Positions 44,825-53,157 are shown, counted from the first letter of the stretch. The stretch is DNA of 64,000 nucleotides from Desulfoluna sp. (GCF_030145185.1 NZ_JAQYWB010000011.1:37447-101446); one strand, 5' to 3'. The notes: generated from the letters alone by a model not told the origin. Translations and numbers: made by a program.

Positions 44825-47122
44825 GTGAGCGGAGCGACCAACGGGGTGAGCGAAGTTGAAAATCTTCAGCAGGAAGTGACCTATCGTACGCGTCTTCAGG
44901 ATATCTGCAATAAAATTTATGCGGCACTGAATCTGGATGACATCATCATTCATCTTAAGGATGAGATTAAGTCCCTCTTTGAAGCCGAGCGTATCACGAT
45001 CTACTATGTGGACGGGGTGAAAAGGGAGATTGTTTCCCGATTCAAGACCGGCACTGAAATTGATGAAATCCGCCTTTCCATCACCAATGCCAGCATTGCA
45101 GGCTATTGCGTTCTTAAAAAAACCATCCTCAACATTAAAGACGTCCACGACAATCAGGAGTTGGCAGCCATTGACTCCAGTATTACCTTTGATTCGAGCT
45201 GGGATCGAAGGACCGGTTTTAAAACCCGGCAGATGTTGGTGGTCCCTATTCTCTACAAAACCTATCTTCTTGGCGCGGTGCAGCTGATGAACCGCAAGCA
45301 GGGAGACGTCTTTACCCGGCAGGATGAAGAGAATCTGCAGGAGATTGCCAAAATTATTGGCATCGCCCTGTACAACCAGAAGCGGATGGCGCGAAGCAAA
45401 AAAGGCAAGTTTGACTACCTTCTGGAAAATCACATCATGACCCAGAAGGAATTGAATCAAGCCGAGCGTTCTGTCCGTGACTCCGGTGAACCCATTGAGC
45501 GGATTCTTCTGTCCCAGTATAAAATTTCAAAAGGGGATGTGGGTGAGGCCCTGAGCCGCTACTACAAAGCCCCCTTTATAGAGTACAACAAGAGCATGCC
45601 TATCCCCGGGGAACTTTTGGATGGACTGAAAGTGCCCTTTATGCGGAATAACTCCTGGGTTCCCCTCAGGACGGATGGAGACAAGGTGGTCATTGTCGTG
45701 GACGACCCCCACGATGCCCAGAAAATGGGACAGATCCGGGTTCTGTTTCCGGGTCGTGAGCTTGAGCCCTTTGTGTCCTTTCGCGAAGATATCCTCGATT
45801 ATATTGCCCTTTTTACTCAAGATGAGAAGCAGCAATCATCCATTGATGATATTCTCTCCCAACTTGAGAACGAAAACGATGAGATTGAAGAGGCAGAAAG
45901 CGGTCTGAGCGAAGAGAGCAGCGCCGTCGTTCAGCTGGTGAACAAAATCATCATCGACGGTTACAACCGGGGGGTTTCCGATATTCACATCGAACCTTAC
46001 CCTGGTAAGGAGAATACCAAGGTTCGGTTTCGTACCGACGGCTCCTGTAAGGTCTACCAGACCATTCCCTATCAGTATAGAAACGCCATCATCTCCCGTA
46101 TTAAAATCATGTGTAACCTGGATATCGCCGAACGCCGGAAACCCCAGGACGGCAAAATCAGTTTCAAACGCTTCGGCGGGCTTGATGTCGAACTGCGTGT
46201 GGCCACTGTGCCGACCCAGGGCGGCATGGAAGATGTGGTCATGAGGATCCTGGCCGCAGGGGAACCCATTCCCTTGGAGAACATGCGGTTTTCGGAGCGA
46301 AATTATGACAAATTTTTTGAGCTGATCAATAAGCCCTACGGGATCATTTTTGTTTGCGGCCCGACAGGCTCCGGTAAAACAACCACCCTCCATTCTGCCC
46401 TGGCCAAAATCAACGACGAGGAACGCAAAATCTGGACGGCAGAGGACCCGGTGGAAATTACCCAGCGAGGCCTTCGCCAGGTACAGGTGCAACCGAAGAT
46501 AGGCTTTGATTTTGCCGCCGCCATGCGTGCTTTTCTCCGGGCAGACCCTGATGTCATCATGGTGGGCGAGATGCGTGACCGGGAGACCACCCATATCGGG
46601 ATTGAGGCCTCCCTGACCGGGCACCTTGTTTTCTCTACCCTTCACACCAACAGTGCGCCGGAAAGTATCACCCGTCTGCTCGATATGGGGATGGACCCCT
46701 TTAACTTTGCTGATGCCGTTCTCGGCATTCTGGCCCAGCGCCTGGTGCGGACCCTTTGCAAAGACTGCAAGGAGGAGTACCACCCATCCAGGGACGAGTA
46801 CGATGATTTGGTGAGAGAGTATGGGGGCCAGGAGGAGTTTGAACTTTTCCTCAATATACCGTACACAGACGATCTTAAGCTGTGCCGTCCCAAGGGGTGC
46901 GATAAATGTTCCAATACGGGCTATCGGGGCCGTATGGGCATCCATGAACTTCTCGAAGGCACCGATGAGATGCGTAAGCTGATCCAGACCAGCGCCCGCA
47001 TGGAAGAGTTGCGAACGCAGGCGGTAAGCGATGGCATGACCAGTCTGAAACAGGATGGGATCTCCAAGGTTTTTGGAGGGTACTGCGACCTGCTCCAGGT
47101 ACGGAAGGTTTGTATCAAGTAG
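44825..47122 (+). CDS. GspE/PilB-type secretion ATPase with N-terminal GAF domain
   Basis: 765 aa. Residues ~30-190 are a GAF domain (LKDEIKSLFEAERITIYYVD; AVQLMNRKQGDVFTRQDEE). Residues ~200-330 are the GspE N-terminal (MshE-like) domain, which in some members binds c-di-GMP. The ATPase core has Walker A GPTGSGKTTTLHSAL, Asp box RADPDVIMVGEMRD, Walker B-like and His box GHLVFSTLHTNSAPES, and the four-Cys zinc module CKDCKEE...CRPKGCDKC. It should power a type II secretion or type IV pilus system; none of the partner genes are in the window. GTG start with AAAGGAG upstream. The fusion of GAF to this family is unusual. Confidence 0.9.
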   Translation: MSGATNGVSEVENLQQEVTYRTRLQDICNKIYAALNLDDIIIHLKDEIKSLFEAERITIYYVDGVKREIVSRFKTGTEIDEIRLSITNASIAGYCVLKKTILNIKDVHDNQELAAIDSSITFDSSWDRRTGFKTRQMLVVPILYKTYLLGAVQLMNRKQGDVFTRQDEENLQEIAKIIGIALYNQKRMARSKKGKFDYLLENHIMTQKELNQAERSVRDSGEPIERILLSQYKISKGDVGEALSRYYKAPFIEYNKSMPIPGELLDGLKVPFMRNNSWVPLRTDGDKVVIVVDDPHDAQKMGQIRVLFPGRELEPFVSFREDILDYIALFTQDEKQQSSIDDILSQLENENDEIEEAESGLSEESSAVVQLVNKIIIDGYNRGVSDIHIEPYPGKENTKVRFRTDGSCKVYQTIPYQYRNAIISRIKIMCNLDIAERRKPQDGKISFKRFGGLDVELRVATVPTQGGMEDVVMRILAAGEPIPLENMRFSERNYDKFFELINKPYGIIFVCGPTGSGKTTTLHSALAKINDEERKIWTAEDPVEITQRGLRQVQVQPKIGFDFAAAMRAFLRADPDVIMVGEMRDRETTHIGIEASLTGHLVFSTLHTNSAPESITRLLDMGMDPFNFADAVLGILAQRLVRTLCKDCKEEYHPSRDEYDDLVREYGGQEEFELFLNIPYTDDLKLCRPKGCDKCSNTGYRGRMGIHELLEGTDEMRKLIQTSARMEELRTQAVSDGMTSLKQDGISKVFGGYCDLLQVRKVCIK

Positions 47123-47182
47123 TGGGGGGTGGGTAGTGAATGGTGGATAGTGAGTGGTGAGTAGTGAATAGTGAGTGGTGAA
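47120..47182 (+). repeat. Heptamer array (TRGTGAR)n starting in the stop codon of the GspE-type gene
   Basis: Nine units, the first two degenerate (TAGTGGG GGGTGGG), then TAGTGAA, TGGTGGA, TAGTGAG, TGGTGAG, TAGTGAA, TAGTGAG, TGGTGAA. The TAG stop codon at 47120-47122 is the start of the first unit. The array ends exactly where the terminator begins. Confidence 0.9.
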
Positions 47183-47208
47183 GGGCGACCGGGCGGTCGC
47201 CCTTTTTT
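47183..47208 (+). terminator. Strong terminator of the GspE-type gene
   Basis: GGGCGACC-GGGC-GGTCGCCC followed by six Ts. Confidence 0.95.
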
Positions 47209-47240
47209 GTTGACTCTGGAGCGTGGGGATGAAATGGCGC

Positions 47241-47317
47241 TTTAGCCTTTAGCCTTTAGCCTTTAGCCTTTAGCCTTTAGCCTTTAGCCTTTAGCCTTTA
47301 GCCTTTAGCCTTTAGCC
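47241..47317. repeat. Perfect heptamer array, eleven copies of TTTAGCC
   Basis: Eleven identical units. On the minus strand each reads GGCTAAA, giving TAA in every unit. The stop codon of queH (47312-47314) lies in the first minus-strand unit. Confidence 0.95.
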
Positions 47318-47866
47318 TCTCTTCGTCCCAAACTTTATCTCATTTGCGTACCGATCTTTTTCGCTGTAGATGCACCCGCAATACTGCTGCCGATACAGGC
47401 CCATCTCTTTGGAGGTGTCGATGCCTTCTTTCCAGCCGGGACGAAAATCTTCGTAATAAAATTTGACGCCCACCTGTCGAGCCAGGGATTCGGCGATGCT
47501 TTTGATTAACTCGTGGTTCTGGTGGCGGCTGTAGAGGAGGGTGGAGGTGAAGGCCTCGAATTTTCCGCGTTTTGCCAGAAGGGCCGTGGCGCGAAGTCGG
47601 TCGTAGTAGCATATCCGGCAGCGATCTTTCTCACGAAAGGTTGCCTGGCGAAGGAATGCCTCCAATTCGTAACCCTCCTGGTAGATCATCTTCATCTCGC
47701 GGGACTCTGCAAATTGCCGCATTGCCTCCTCACGCTTCATGCACTCGGTGAAGGGGTGGATGTTGTGGCGGTAAAAGAATCCCATCACATGATGGCCCGC
47801 TTCCGTGAGTACCCGCGTCGGGTAGATGGAGCAGGGACCGCAGCATGTATGCATCAATATTTTCAT
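47312..47866 (-). CDS. queH: Epoxyqueuosine reductase QueH
   Basis: 184 aa. QueH is the non-QueG epoxyqueuosine reductase that completes queuosine in tRNA. The N-terminal HTCCGPCS, the DRCRICYYDR motif and the late YCGCIYS motif supply the conserved cysteines for the Fe-S cluster and second metal. The ATG is preceded by a spaced GGAGG. The last codon and the stop derive from the heptamer array, so the natural C-terminus may have been slightly altered without touching the core motifs. Confidence 0.92.
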   Translation of the reverse strand: MKILMHTCCGPCSIYPTRVLTEAGHHVMGFFYRHNIHPFTECMKREEAMRQFAESREMKMIYQEGYELEAFLRQATFREKDRCRICYYDRLRATALLAKRGKFEAFTSTLLYSRHQNHELIKSIAESLARQVGVKFYYEDFRPGWKEGIDTSKEMGLYRQQYCGCIYSEKDRYANEIKFGTKRG

Positions 47867-47995
47867 GGGTAAATCATTGCCTCCGGCGGCCAGCTTTTTG
47901 ATTTATCTGTATCGTGTCACGGTTACATCCGCTGTCCTTCCAAATGGCATGGGTAAACGAATGTTGTGATTGATTATTTGATAAATCTGCCCTTT

Positions 47996-48688
47996 CTATG
48001 AATTGTAGTTACGAGCGCCGAAGATGGCGGTGCCAACCCGTACCAGCGTGGCGCCCTCTTCGATGGCCACCTCAAAATCTCCGCTCATGCCCATGGAGAG
48101 CTCTTTCATCTCCACACCGGGGATGGCCAGGGCTTCGATGCGTTCTTTGATGAGCCGCAGTTGACGGAAATAGGGTCTGGCCCCTTCGGGATCGTCGAAG
48201 AAGGCGGGCATGGTCATCAGGCCTTTAATGGCCACATTTTCAAGCGCCGCCACCTCACGGACCATCTCGATGGCCTCCTCAGATGTGGTGCCGGACTTGC
48301 TCTCTTCACCGCTGGTGTTCACCTGGATCAGGATGGCCTGGACGATGCCCAGTTTAGCGGCCTGCTTGTCGATTTCTTTGGCCAACTTCAGGCTGTCCAC
48401 GGAGTGGATGAGGGCAAAGGCTCCGGCCGCGTATTTGGACTTTTTGCTCTGGAGGTGGCCAATGAAGTGCCACTCGATGTCACCGCTCCCGATCTCTTCG
48501 ATTTTGGCCACGGCTTCCTGGATGTAGTTTTCACCGAAAACCCGCTGGCCTGCCTCCATGGCTTCTCTGACCATTTCGGCCGGCTTGATTTTGCTGACCG
48601 CCACGAGCCGGATAGCTTCGGCGTTGCGACCGGCTTTTTCAGCGGCCTCTTTTATCTGCTTCTCAATTTTTTGAATACGATCTTTCAT
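47996..48688 (-). CDS. YggS/PROSC family pyridoxal phosphate-binding protein
   Basis: About 230 aa, the usual length. Alanine-racemase-like barrel with PLP Lys in LVAVSKIKPAEMV, then FGENYIQEA, IEWHFIGHLQSKKSKY, INVNTSGE-like LIQVNTSGEESKSG, and the C-terminal LSMGMSGDFEVAIEEGATLVRVGTAIFG. These proteins keep PLP homeostasis and have no known enzymatic activity. ATG 48688 is preferred over GTG 48691. It follows maf by six bases, a probable two-gene operon. Confidence 0.93.
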   Translation of the reverse strand: MKDRIQKIEKQIKEAAEKAGRNAEAIRLVAVSKIKPAEMVREAMEAGQRVFGENYIQEAVAKIEEIGSGDIEWHFIGHLQSKKSKYAAGAFALIHSVDSLKLAKEIDKQAAKLGIVQAILIQVNTSGEESKSGTTSEEAIEMVREVAALENVAIKGLMTMPAFFDDPEGARPYFRQLRLIKERIEALAIPGVEMKELSMGMSGDFEVAIEEGATLVRVGTAIFGARNYNS

Positions 48689-48694
48689 CACGTG

Positions 48695-49297
48695 CTATTT
48701 GAACTCCACCAGATCGATTGCTTTTAAATGTTCCACCACTTCGCAGATGGGCAGTCCCACCACGTTGGTGTACGAACCTGTGATTGCTTTGACCAGGGAG
48801 GCGCCTTTGCCTTGGATTCCGTAGGCTCCGGCCTTGTCAAAGGGTTCACCCGTGGCAATATACCAGCTTATCTCCGCTTCTGACAGCTCTTTGAAGGTGA
48901 CATCGGTGGTCACCACCTCGCAGATCTCACGGCCCAGGGAGGTGTGGATCAGACAAAAACCGGTGCAGACCTGATGAGCCCGCCCGGACAGAGCGCGCAA
49001 CATGCGGCGAGCGTCGTCATTGGATTCCGGTTTACCAAGGATCATGTCATCCACCACCACGAGGGTATCCGCGCCGAGGACCCATTGCTCTGGATGGGTC
49101 TTTGCCACGTCCCGTGCTTTGATGCAGGCCAGTGCCATGGCGCATCCCGCCGGTTTGACCCCCTGGGGCAGGATTTCATCTGCGTGGCTTGGGATGATAT
49201 CGATAAGAACTCCAGCCTCTTCAAGAAGATCTTTTCTTCTGGGGGACTGGGATGCCAGGATTAGTTGTTTTGTATCAATGTGCTGATTTTCTTTCAT
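48695..49297 (-). CDS. maf: Maf-type nucleotide pyrophosphatase
   Basis: About 200 aa. N-terminal LILASQSPRRKDLLEEAG, the catalytic Asp in VLGADTLVVVDD, GKPxxxxDA motif (GKPESNDDARRM), LSGRAHQV and the YGIQGKG and SYTNVVGLP segments are conserved. Maf hydrolyses modified or canonical NTPs to NMPs and is linked to septum control. The frame is open upstream to 49423, but the family starts at MKENQHIDTK (49297); the ribosome binding site is weak. Followed by the YggS-type gene. Confidence 0.93.
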   Translation of the reverse strand: MKENQHIDTKQLILASQSPRRKDLLEEAGVLIDIIPSHADEILPQGVKPAGCAMALACIKARDVAKTHPEQWVLGADTLVVVDDMILGKPESNDDARRMLRALSGRAHQVCTGFCLIHTSLGREICEVVTTDVTFKELSEAEISWYIATGEPFDKAGAYGIQGKGASLVKAITGSYTNVVGLPICEVVEHLKAIDLVEFK

Positions 49298-49374
49298 TTC
49301 GGGGGTTGTAGCAGAAAACTTTTCAGGTGGCAAGGCGTGCCGGAAAATAGACACGTGTTGTCCGCATGCCAGGA

Positions 49375-49446
49375 GAGGTAAACCACTCCATCTGAAGCTC
49401 TGATGCCTTGAATATGGAATCACTCGATGTGTGAAATATTCGGGTT
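49375..49446 (+). repeat. Dispersed intergenic repeat, second type, copy 2
   Basis: Copy of 38651-38720: GAGGTAAACCACTCCATC, then AGCTCTGATGCCTTG, and the core TGAAATATTCGGG (49434-49446). Confidence 0.75.
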
Positions 49447-49547
49447 AAAATCTCGTGAGTGCAAATTGGCGGTTGCCATTCAAATAAAAATCGAGTAAAG
49501 AGTTAAAGTCCTTTCGGTTCGTCCGAACAGGACAATTTTTATGGTCT

Positions 49548-49634
49548 GCCCGGATGGCGGAACTGGTAGACGCAAGGGACTTAAAATCCCTCGGTCGCAA
49601 GACTGTACGAGTTCGATTCTCGTTCCGGGTACCA
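49548..49634 (+). tRNA. tRNA-Leu (anticodon TAA)
   Basis: 87 nt including a genomic CCA. Acceptor GCCCGGA pairs with TCCGGGT; D loop GGAACTGGTAGACGC; anticodon stem AGGGA/TCCCT with loop CTTAAAA; long class II variable arm; T loop GTTCGATTC. The first acceptor pair is G-U, a mismatch worth noting because a prophage integrase follows the 3' end. Confidence 0.96.
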
Positions 49635-49663
49635 TAAAATTAAACATATGATTTCAGGATCTT

Positions 49664-49700
49664 AAAAAAATCTCCTTGCGCTTGCGCCTGGAGATTTTTT
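49664..49700. terminator. Bidirectional terminator between tRNA-Leu and the integrase gene
   Basis: AAAAAATCTCC pairs with GGAGATTTTTT with A and T tracts on both sides, so it can serve the tRNA (plus) and the integrase gene (minus). Confidence 0.85.
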
Positions 49701-49710
49701 GCGTTTGAAA

Positions 49711-49761
49711 CGTTCCAAAACGTGCCAAAACAGCGCAATTTTCGTTACAGTTTCGTTACAG
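49711..49761. promoter_or_regulatory. Candidate integrase arm-type sites
   Basis: Two direct-repeat pairs: CGTTCCAAAA / CGTGCCAAAA (period 10) and TTTCGTTACAG twice (period 11), between the attachment region and the integrase stop. Their place and helical spacing fit arm sites of a tyrosine recombinase. Confidence 0.55.
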
Positions 49762-49786
49762 TTTGAAAATGGAAATCCAAAAACGA

Positions 49787-50884
49787 TCAGTCGTCATTTT
49801 CGGTGGGGGTGGGTTTGGGGCTCAAAGTGATGCAAAGTTTTTCAGAGGCTGCCTTTAAATGATCCGGCGAGAGATGGGAGTAAATCAGGGTGGAGGCCAT
49901 GGACTCGTGGCGCATGAGTTCCTGGATGGCCTGGAGGCTGGCGCCGCCCATGGCGAGGTAGGAGGCGAAGGTGTGGCGAAGGTCATGGAACCGGTACGTC
50001 TCAAAGCCTGCGGCGCGAAGGGCTTTTTTAAATTTTTGTCCCATGAAGGTGACGCTGTTGAATTTAAAAAGCTTCTTGCGGTGGTTTTGCCTGGCGCGCT
50101 CCATGCACCGCGAAAGGGTTTCGCGTGCCGTGCTGTTGATGGGCACCCTGGAGTCGTTCCGATTCTTTTGTAAGGGCACAATGCGCAGGTAGTCTGGCGG
50201 GTGGTCCACATCGGCCAGGGTGAGGCGCAGGGCCTCTCCAGATCGAAGGCCGAGATAACAGGCGAGGGTGCAGAAATCGTAAAACTCCGGATCGTGAATC
50301 TGGGCCATGATACGCTGCAGGTGATCTACGGGAATGTATCGAACGGTCTTCGGCTCTTTGACAGGGGTGGGGAAATCAATGGCGTGATCGATGTATTCCC
50401 ACTTCTGAGCTTTTTTCAAGGCCGCTTTGACGTGGCGGTAGTGTTTGTTGACGGTGGCCGGGGCCAGGCCGGCGCGAAAGAGATCGCTGATCAGCTTGTC
50501 CAGGTGGCGAGCGGTAAGATGGTTCACCGGGGTGCCGTCGCCCCAACAGGAAGAGGCTTTGTCCAATCCCTGCTTATAACAGGTGAAGGTGCCTTCCGCC
50601 CTGTTGGTCTCAATGGTGCCGAGAAACTCTTTTTTAAACGCCCCCAAACTCACCTTTAGACCGGAATTGATGGCAGCGACATTGCCCGCCATAAGCTCCC
50701 GGGCAAACTGATTGAAGAGTTTACCCGCCAGCTTGGGGTCTTTGGTTGCATGTTTGGTTCCTGGCATACAGAGGGCCTTGCGCCGTCGCTTCGGCCCTTC
50801 CTGCCAGATCGCGTAAAATGTTTCATGCTGGGGGTGTCTCCACAATTTTGGCATGGAGACACCGTAAGAGAGCTTAATGGTCAT
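49787..50884 (-). CDS. int: Phage tyrosine integrase
   Basis: 365 aa. Catalytic residues are visible: Arg in GLRSGEALRL, HxLRH in RFHDLRHTFAS, and the Tyr nucleophile in STLIYSHLSPDH. The N-terminal SAM-like core-binding domain precedes it. The gene points at tRNA-Leu, the common layout when the integrase recombines at the tRNA 3' end. An alternative start at MPKLWRHPQ lies ten codons in; no clear Shine-Dalgarno for either. Confidence 0.95.
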   Translation of the reverse strand: MTIKLSYGVSMPKLWRHPQHETFYAIWQEGPKRRRKALCMPGTKHATKDPKLAGKLFNQFARELMAGNVAAINSGLKVSLGAFKKEFLGTIETNRAEGTFTCYKQGLDKASSCWGDGTPVNHLTARHLDKLISDLFRAGLAPATVNKHYRHVKAALKKAQKWEYIDHAIDFPTPVKEPKTVRYIPVDHLQRIMAQIHDPEFYDFCTLACYLGLRSGEALRLTLADVDHPPDYLRIVPLQKNRNDSRVPINSTARETLSRCMERARQNHRKKLFKFNSVTFMGQKFKKALRAAGFETYRFHDLRHTFASYLAMGGASLQAIQELMRHESMASTLIYSHLSPDHLKAASEKLCITLSPKPTPTENDD

Positions 50885-50909
50885 GTCAATCTGAGTCCAA
50901 AGTCAAAAT

Positions 50910-51173
50910 TCATGCAGGCATGTGTATCTTTTCGGATGAGTACCAGGCATCAATGGATTCCCGGTCGACAATCAATTTTCCCGTTCGCTTGAACCCATAG
51001 ACATACCCATTGTTGATCCACCCTCTCAGGGTATTTTTTGAGGCCCTGGCATACGCCGCCGCCTCCTCCAGGGTGAGCCACCGTTGAACGGTGTGGTCGG
51101 CCCGTATGGTGTCCGCTACTTTCCCCGCAATGCTCGCCGCTATCGCTTCCAGTTCGCTGTGTGTCAACTCCAT
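50910..51173 (-). CDS. Excisionase-like MerR/AlpA-type DNA-binding protein
   Basis: 87 aa. The C-terminal half is a helix-turn-helix excisionase domain: WLTLEEAAAYARASKNTLRG, WINNGYVYGFKRTGKLIVDR. Such proteins bend DNA for excision or activate int. Located next to int, on the same strand, overlapping the upstream gene stop by one base. Confidence 0.85.
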   Translation of the reverse strand: MELTHSELEAIAASIAGKVADTIRADHTVQRWLTLEEAAAYARASKNTLRGWINNGYVYGFKRTGKLIVDRESIDAWYSSEKIHMPA

Positions 51174-51451
51174 CAGAACAACTCCATCTGTGTCATCTCC
51201 CGGCAGGTTTGCGGGGTTTTGTCGTTATGTCTCGCCGCCACCATTTCCCCTTGCGAAAAGGCAAGGGATTCTCCGATGAGATCCGGGTGGTCGAGGATGG
51301 CGGCTTTCAGGCCGTGGATCAGGGCGGCGGCATCGGGCTCTGTGGTATCGATGCGCCGCCAGGGCCCAGGAGAGGTTCGGGTCTCGAACAGGTGGGAACG
51401 CCAGTCGCCCCGACGGCAGGTGCGTATTTGAAGAACTCGGTATATGGGCAT
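51173..51451 (-). CDS. Small hypothetical phage protein
   Basis: 92 aa, not recognised. N-terminal basic strand (YRVLQIRTCRRGDW) and a helix around AALIHGLKAAILDHPDL. AGGAG lies upstream of the ATG; the stop abuts the excisionase start, so the genes are cotranscribed. Confidence 0.6.
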   Translation of the reverse strand: MPIYRVLQIRTCRRGDWRSHLFETRTSPGPWRRIDTTEPDAAALIHGLKAAILDHPDLIGESLAFSQGEMVAARHNDKTPQTCREMTQMELF

Positions 51452-51518
51452 GGTGTGGTCACGCTCCTAATGATTATATGAGAGGTCGGTATAGGATACC
51501 TGAAGCGGCGTACCGCTT

Positions 51519-51833
51519 TCAGATAGCCAGGGCGTGTTCCGAGAAGGTGACACCGGCGGTGTCCGCATGGCCGAAACACCAGGAGCACAAGAACCGGTTT
51601 CCTTCGGCCACGGTGCGCTGGCCGCAGCAGGAGCAAAGCGGAGCGCCGGGGGCTTTTTTTCCGGTGGCGGATGCCGAGTGCTTGTTTCTGTAAAGACGGC
51701 TGATGGTGGGCTGGGTGGTCCCGTAGAGTTCGGCCACGTCGGACTGCTTGTGGCCTTCGTCCAGGAGGCTCAGGATTTCATCAATGGGTAAGTGGGTTTT
51801 TGGGCCGCGGGTGGCGGGCTGGATCTGTTGCAT
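51519..51833 (-). CDS. Small HTH and zinc-ribbon protein
   Basis: 104 aa. Residues ~17-48 are a Hin/Tc3-like HTH (EILSLLDEGHKQSDVAELYG, TTQPTISRLY). Residues ~67-90 have CSCCGQ and CSWCF, a CxxC-x14-CxxC zinc ribbon. Probably a DNA-binding regulator of the element. GGGGGAG five bases before the ATG. Confidence 0.75.
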   Translation of the reverse strand: MQQIQPATRGPKTHLPIDEILSLLDEGHKQSDVAELYGTTQPTISRLYRNKHSASATGKKAPGAPLCSCCGQRTVAEGNRFLCSWCFGHADTAGVTFSEHALAI

Positions 51834-51880
51834 GGTGTCTCCCCCTTTGGGCTTTAGATGAAACCTTCCGGGGGAACGAC

Positions 51881-51913
51881 AAAAAGCCCATTCCGGAAGG
51901 TCCGGATATGGGC
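51881..51913 (-). terminator. Minus-strand terminator, distal of a tandem pair
   Basis: Read on the minus strand: GCCCAT pairs with ATGGGC and the inner TCCGGA with TCCGGA, then TTTTT. Located between the membrane-protein gene and the HTH/zinc gene. Confidence 0.8.
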
Positions 51914-51934
51914 CGATGTTTATCGGGGTGAGAG
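51909..51934 (+). repeat. 26-bp hairpin repeat, copy 1
   Basis: 25 of 26 positions match 56062-56087; the only difference (A/G) keeps the CCGAT/RTCGG stem. Followed by GGTGAGAG. Confidence 0.65.
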
Positions 51935-51998
51935 ATTTCTACGGTATCGGAATATACCGTGGGGGTCAAATGGTTGTAGATGCGGGCGTGACAAACAC

Positions 51999-52029
51999 AA
52001 AAAGCCCATTCCAGACGCCGGAGATGGGC
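51999..52029 (-). terminator. Minus-strand terminator, proximal of a tandem pair
   Basis: GCCCAT/ATGGGC stem with a TTTTTGTG tail on the minus strand; similar in sequence to the terminator at 51881, suggesting duplication. Confidence 0.75.
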
Positions 52030-52057
52030 GGTGATGTTTTGGCTTGGTGGCCGGAAG

Positions 52058-52357
52058 CTACTTCCGGTATCTGCCTACGCCCAAATAAAAGAGGCAGGTG
52101 TCAATTTTCGCCTTGTCCCTGGGCTCGCCCAGGCTTTCAACCAGATCCGAGGCCGCCGACGGCGGCACGGGGGCCGAGTGAAAGAACCCCGTGATCAAGG
52201 CACCGAACAGGGCTCCCCCCACAAGAAGGGCGGCCATCAGGGCTTTGCCGGGGGGTGCCTTGGGCATGTCGGCTTTGGGTTTTGTTTTTGGGGTGGCCTT
52301 GGGGGTGGCTTCGCCCATCAGGGCTTTCATTTGGGCTTCGAGTGCTTCACGTCTCAT
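52058..52357 (-). CDS. Small single-pass membrane protein
   Basis: About 99 aa. An Ala/Lys/Pro-rich N-terminal region (MGEATPKATPKTKPKAD) precedes one membrane segment (ALMAALLVGGALFGALITGFF). Start taken at MRREALEAQM with GGAGA upstream; eight more residues are open. Function unknown; accessory phage protein. Confidence 0.6.
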   Translation of the reverse strand: MRREALEAQMKALMGEATPKATPKTKPKADMPKAPPGKALMAALLVGGALFGALITGFFHSAPVPPSAASDLVESLGEPRDKAKIDTCLFYLGVGRYRK

Positions 52358-52512
52358 CAATGTAATATCTCCATAAATCATTGGGAGATGTTACCTATCG
52401 TGGGCGGGTATTGGTTGCAACTGGAAGGATACTATCAACATAAGACAGCTTTTATATTTTTTACATAGAACTACAAAAAAAACTATGACCTTAAAATTTC
52501 ATACGAACTTCA

Positions 52513-53157
52513 CTATTTTAAATAAGATTCCAAAACAGCATTATTCTCAATTTCCGTTTTAAGCAAAGACATCATTCCCACTACAACTGTGCGCATTTCA
52601 ATATACTCTGCAACATCTATAATAAGGTCTTCACCATGCGCTATGGTGTTGCGTTTATTAACAAGCACCATATCAATAAATTTTTCTTTTGCTTCGAATA
52701 AAGAATAATCTATATCAATGCACCAAAGGATCTCTTTCAGAACAGTAGATGTTAAGTTAGATTCTGTGCTTATCCCTGTCTTGTGGGGTAATATAGCCCT
52801 ACTTTCAACTTCATTTAAAAAAAAATTTATTATTTCATTATAAGCAGACGCTTTTTTGGCTTCAGGTGAAAAATTAATTTTCCCCTTCAGCGATAAGGTT
52901 AGCAGATGAGGTGACAATTGATTGTTTTTTAGCTTCTTTAGTTGTACAAACTCAAAATAATATTGAGTGCATTTTTTCACAAAACCTTCCCAATGCGCAT
53001 ACAACAAAGCAATACCACACCTACTTGCGACATTCCGCCTGGAAATATTATTCGCCCCAGATTCAATAATATATTTTAAATCTGAAAGTTCTTTTTTTCT
53101 CCAAGCAAGTTCATCATTTATCCTGTTCGATAACTGGTCGACTGTGCGGAGCTTCAT
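52513..53157 (-). CDS. HEPN-type nuclease of the MAE_28990/MAE_18760 family
   Basis: 214 aa. The catalytic HEPN motif RNTIAH (Arg169-His174, Rx4H) is present, and the helical flanks with an early AHWEGFVKKC segment fit this subfamily. HEPN proteins cleave RNA in defence and toxin systems. The DNA is strongly AT-rich compared with the phage core. The start overlaps the stop of the DUF262 gene (ATGA, 53154-53157), so the two proteins are made together; the DUF262 partner likely controls or targets the nuclease. Confidence 0.85.
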   Translation of the reverse strand: MKLRTVDQLSNRINDELAWRKKELSDLKYIIESGANNISRRNVASRCGIALLYAHWEGFVKKCTQYYFEFVQLKKLKNNQLSPHLLTLSLKGKINFSPEAKKASAYNEIINFFLNEVESRAILPHKTGISTESNLTSTVLKEILWCIDIDYSLFEAKEKFIDMVLVNKRNTIAHGEDLIIDVAEYIEMRTVVVGMMSLLKTEIENNAVLESYLK

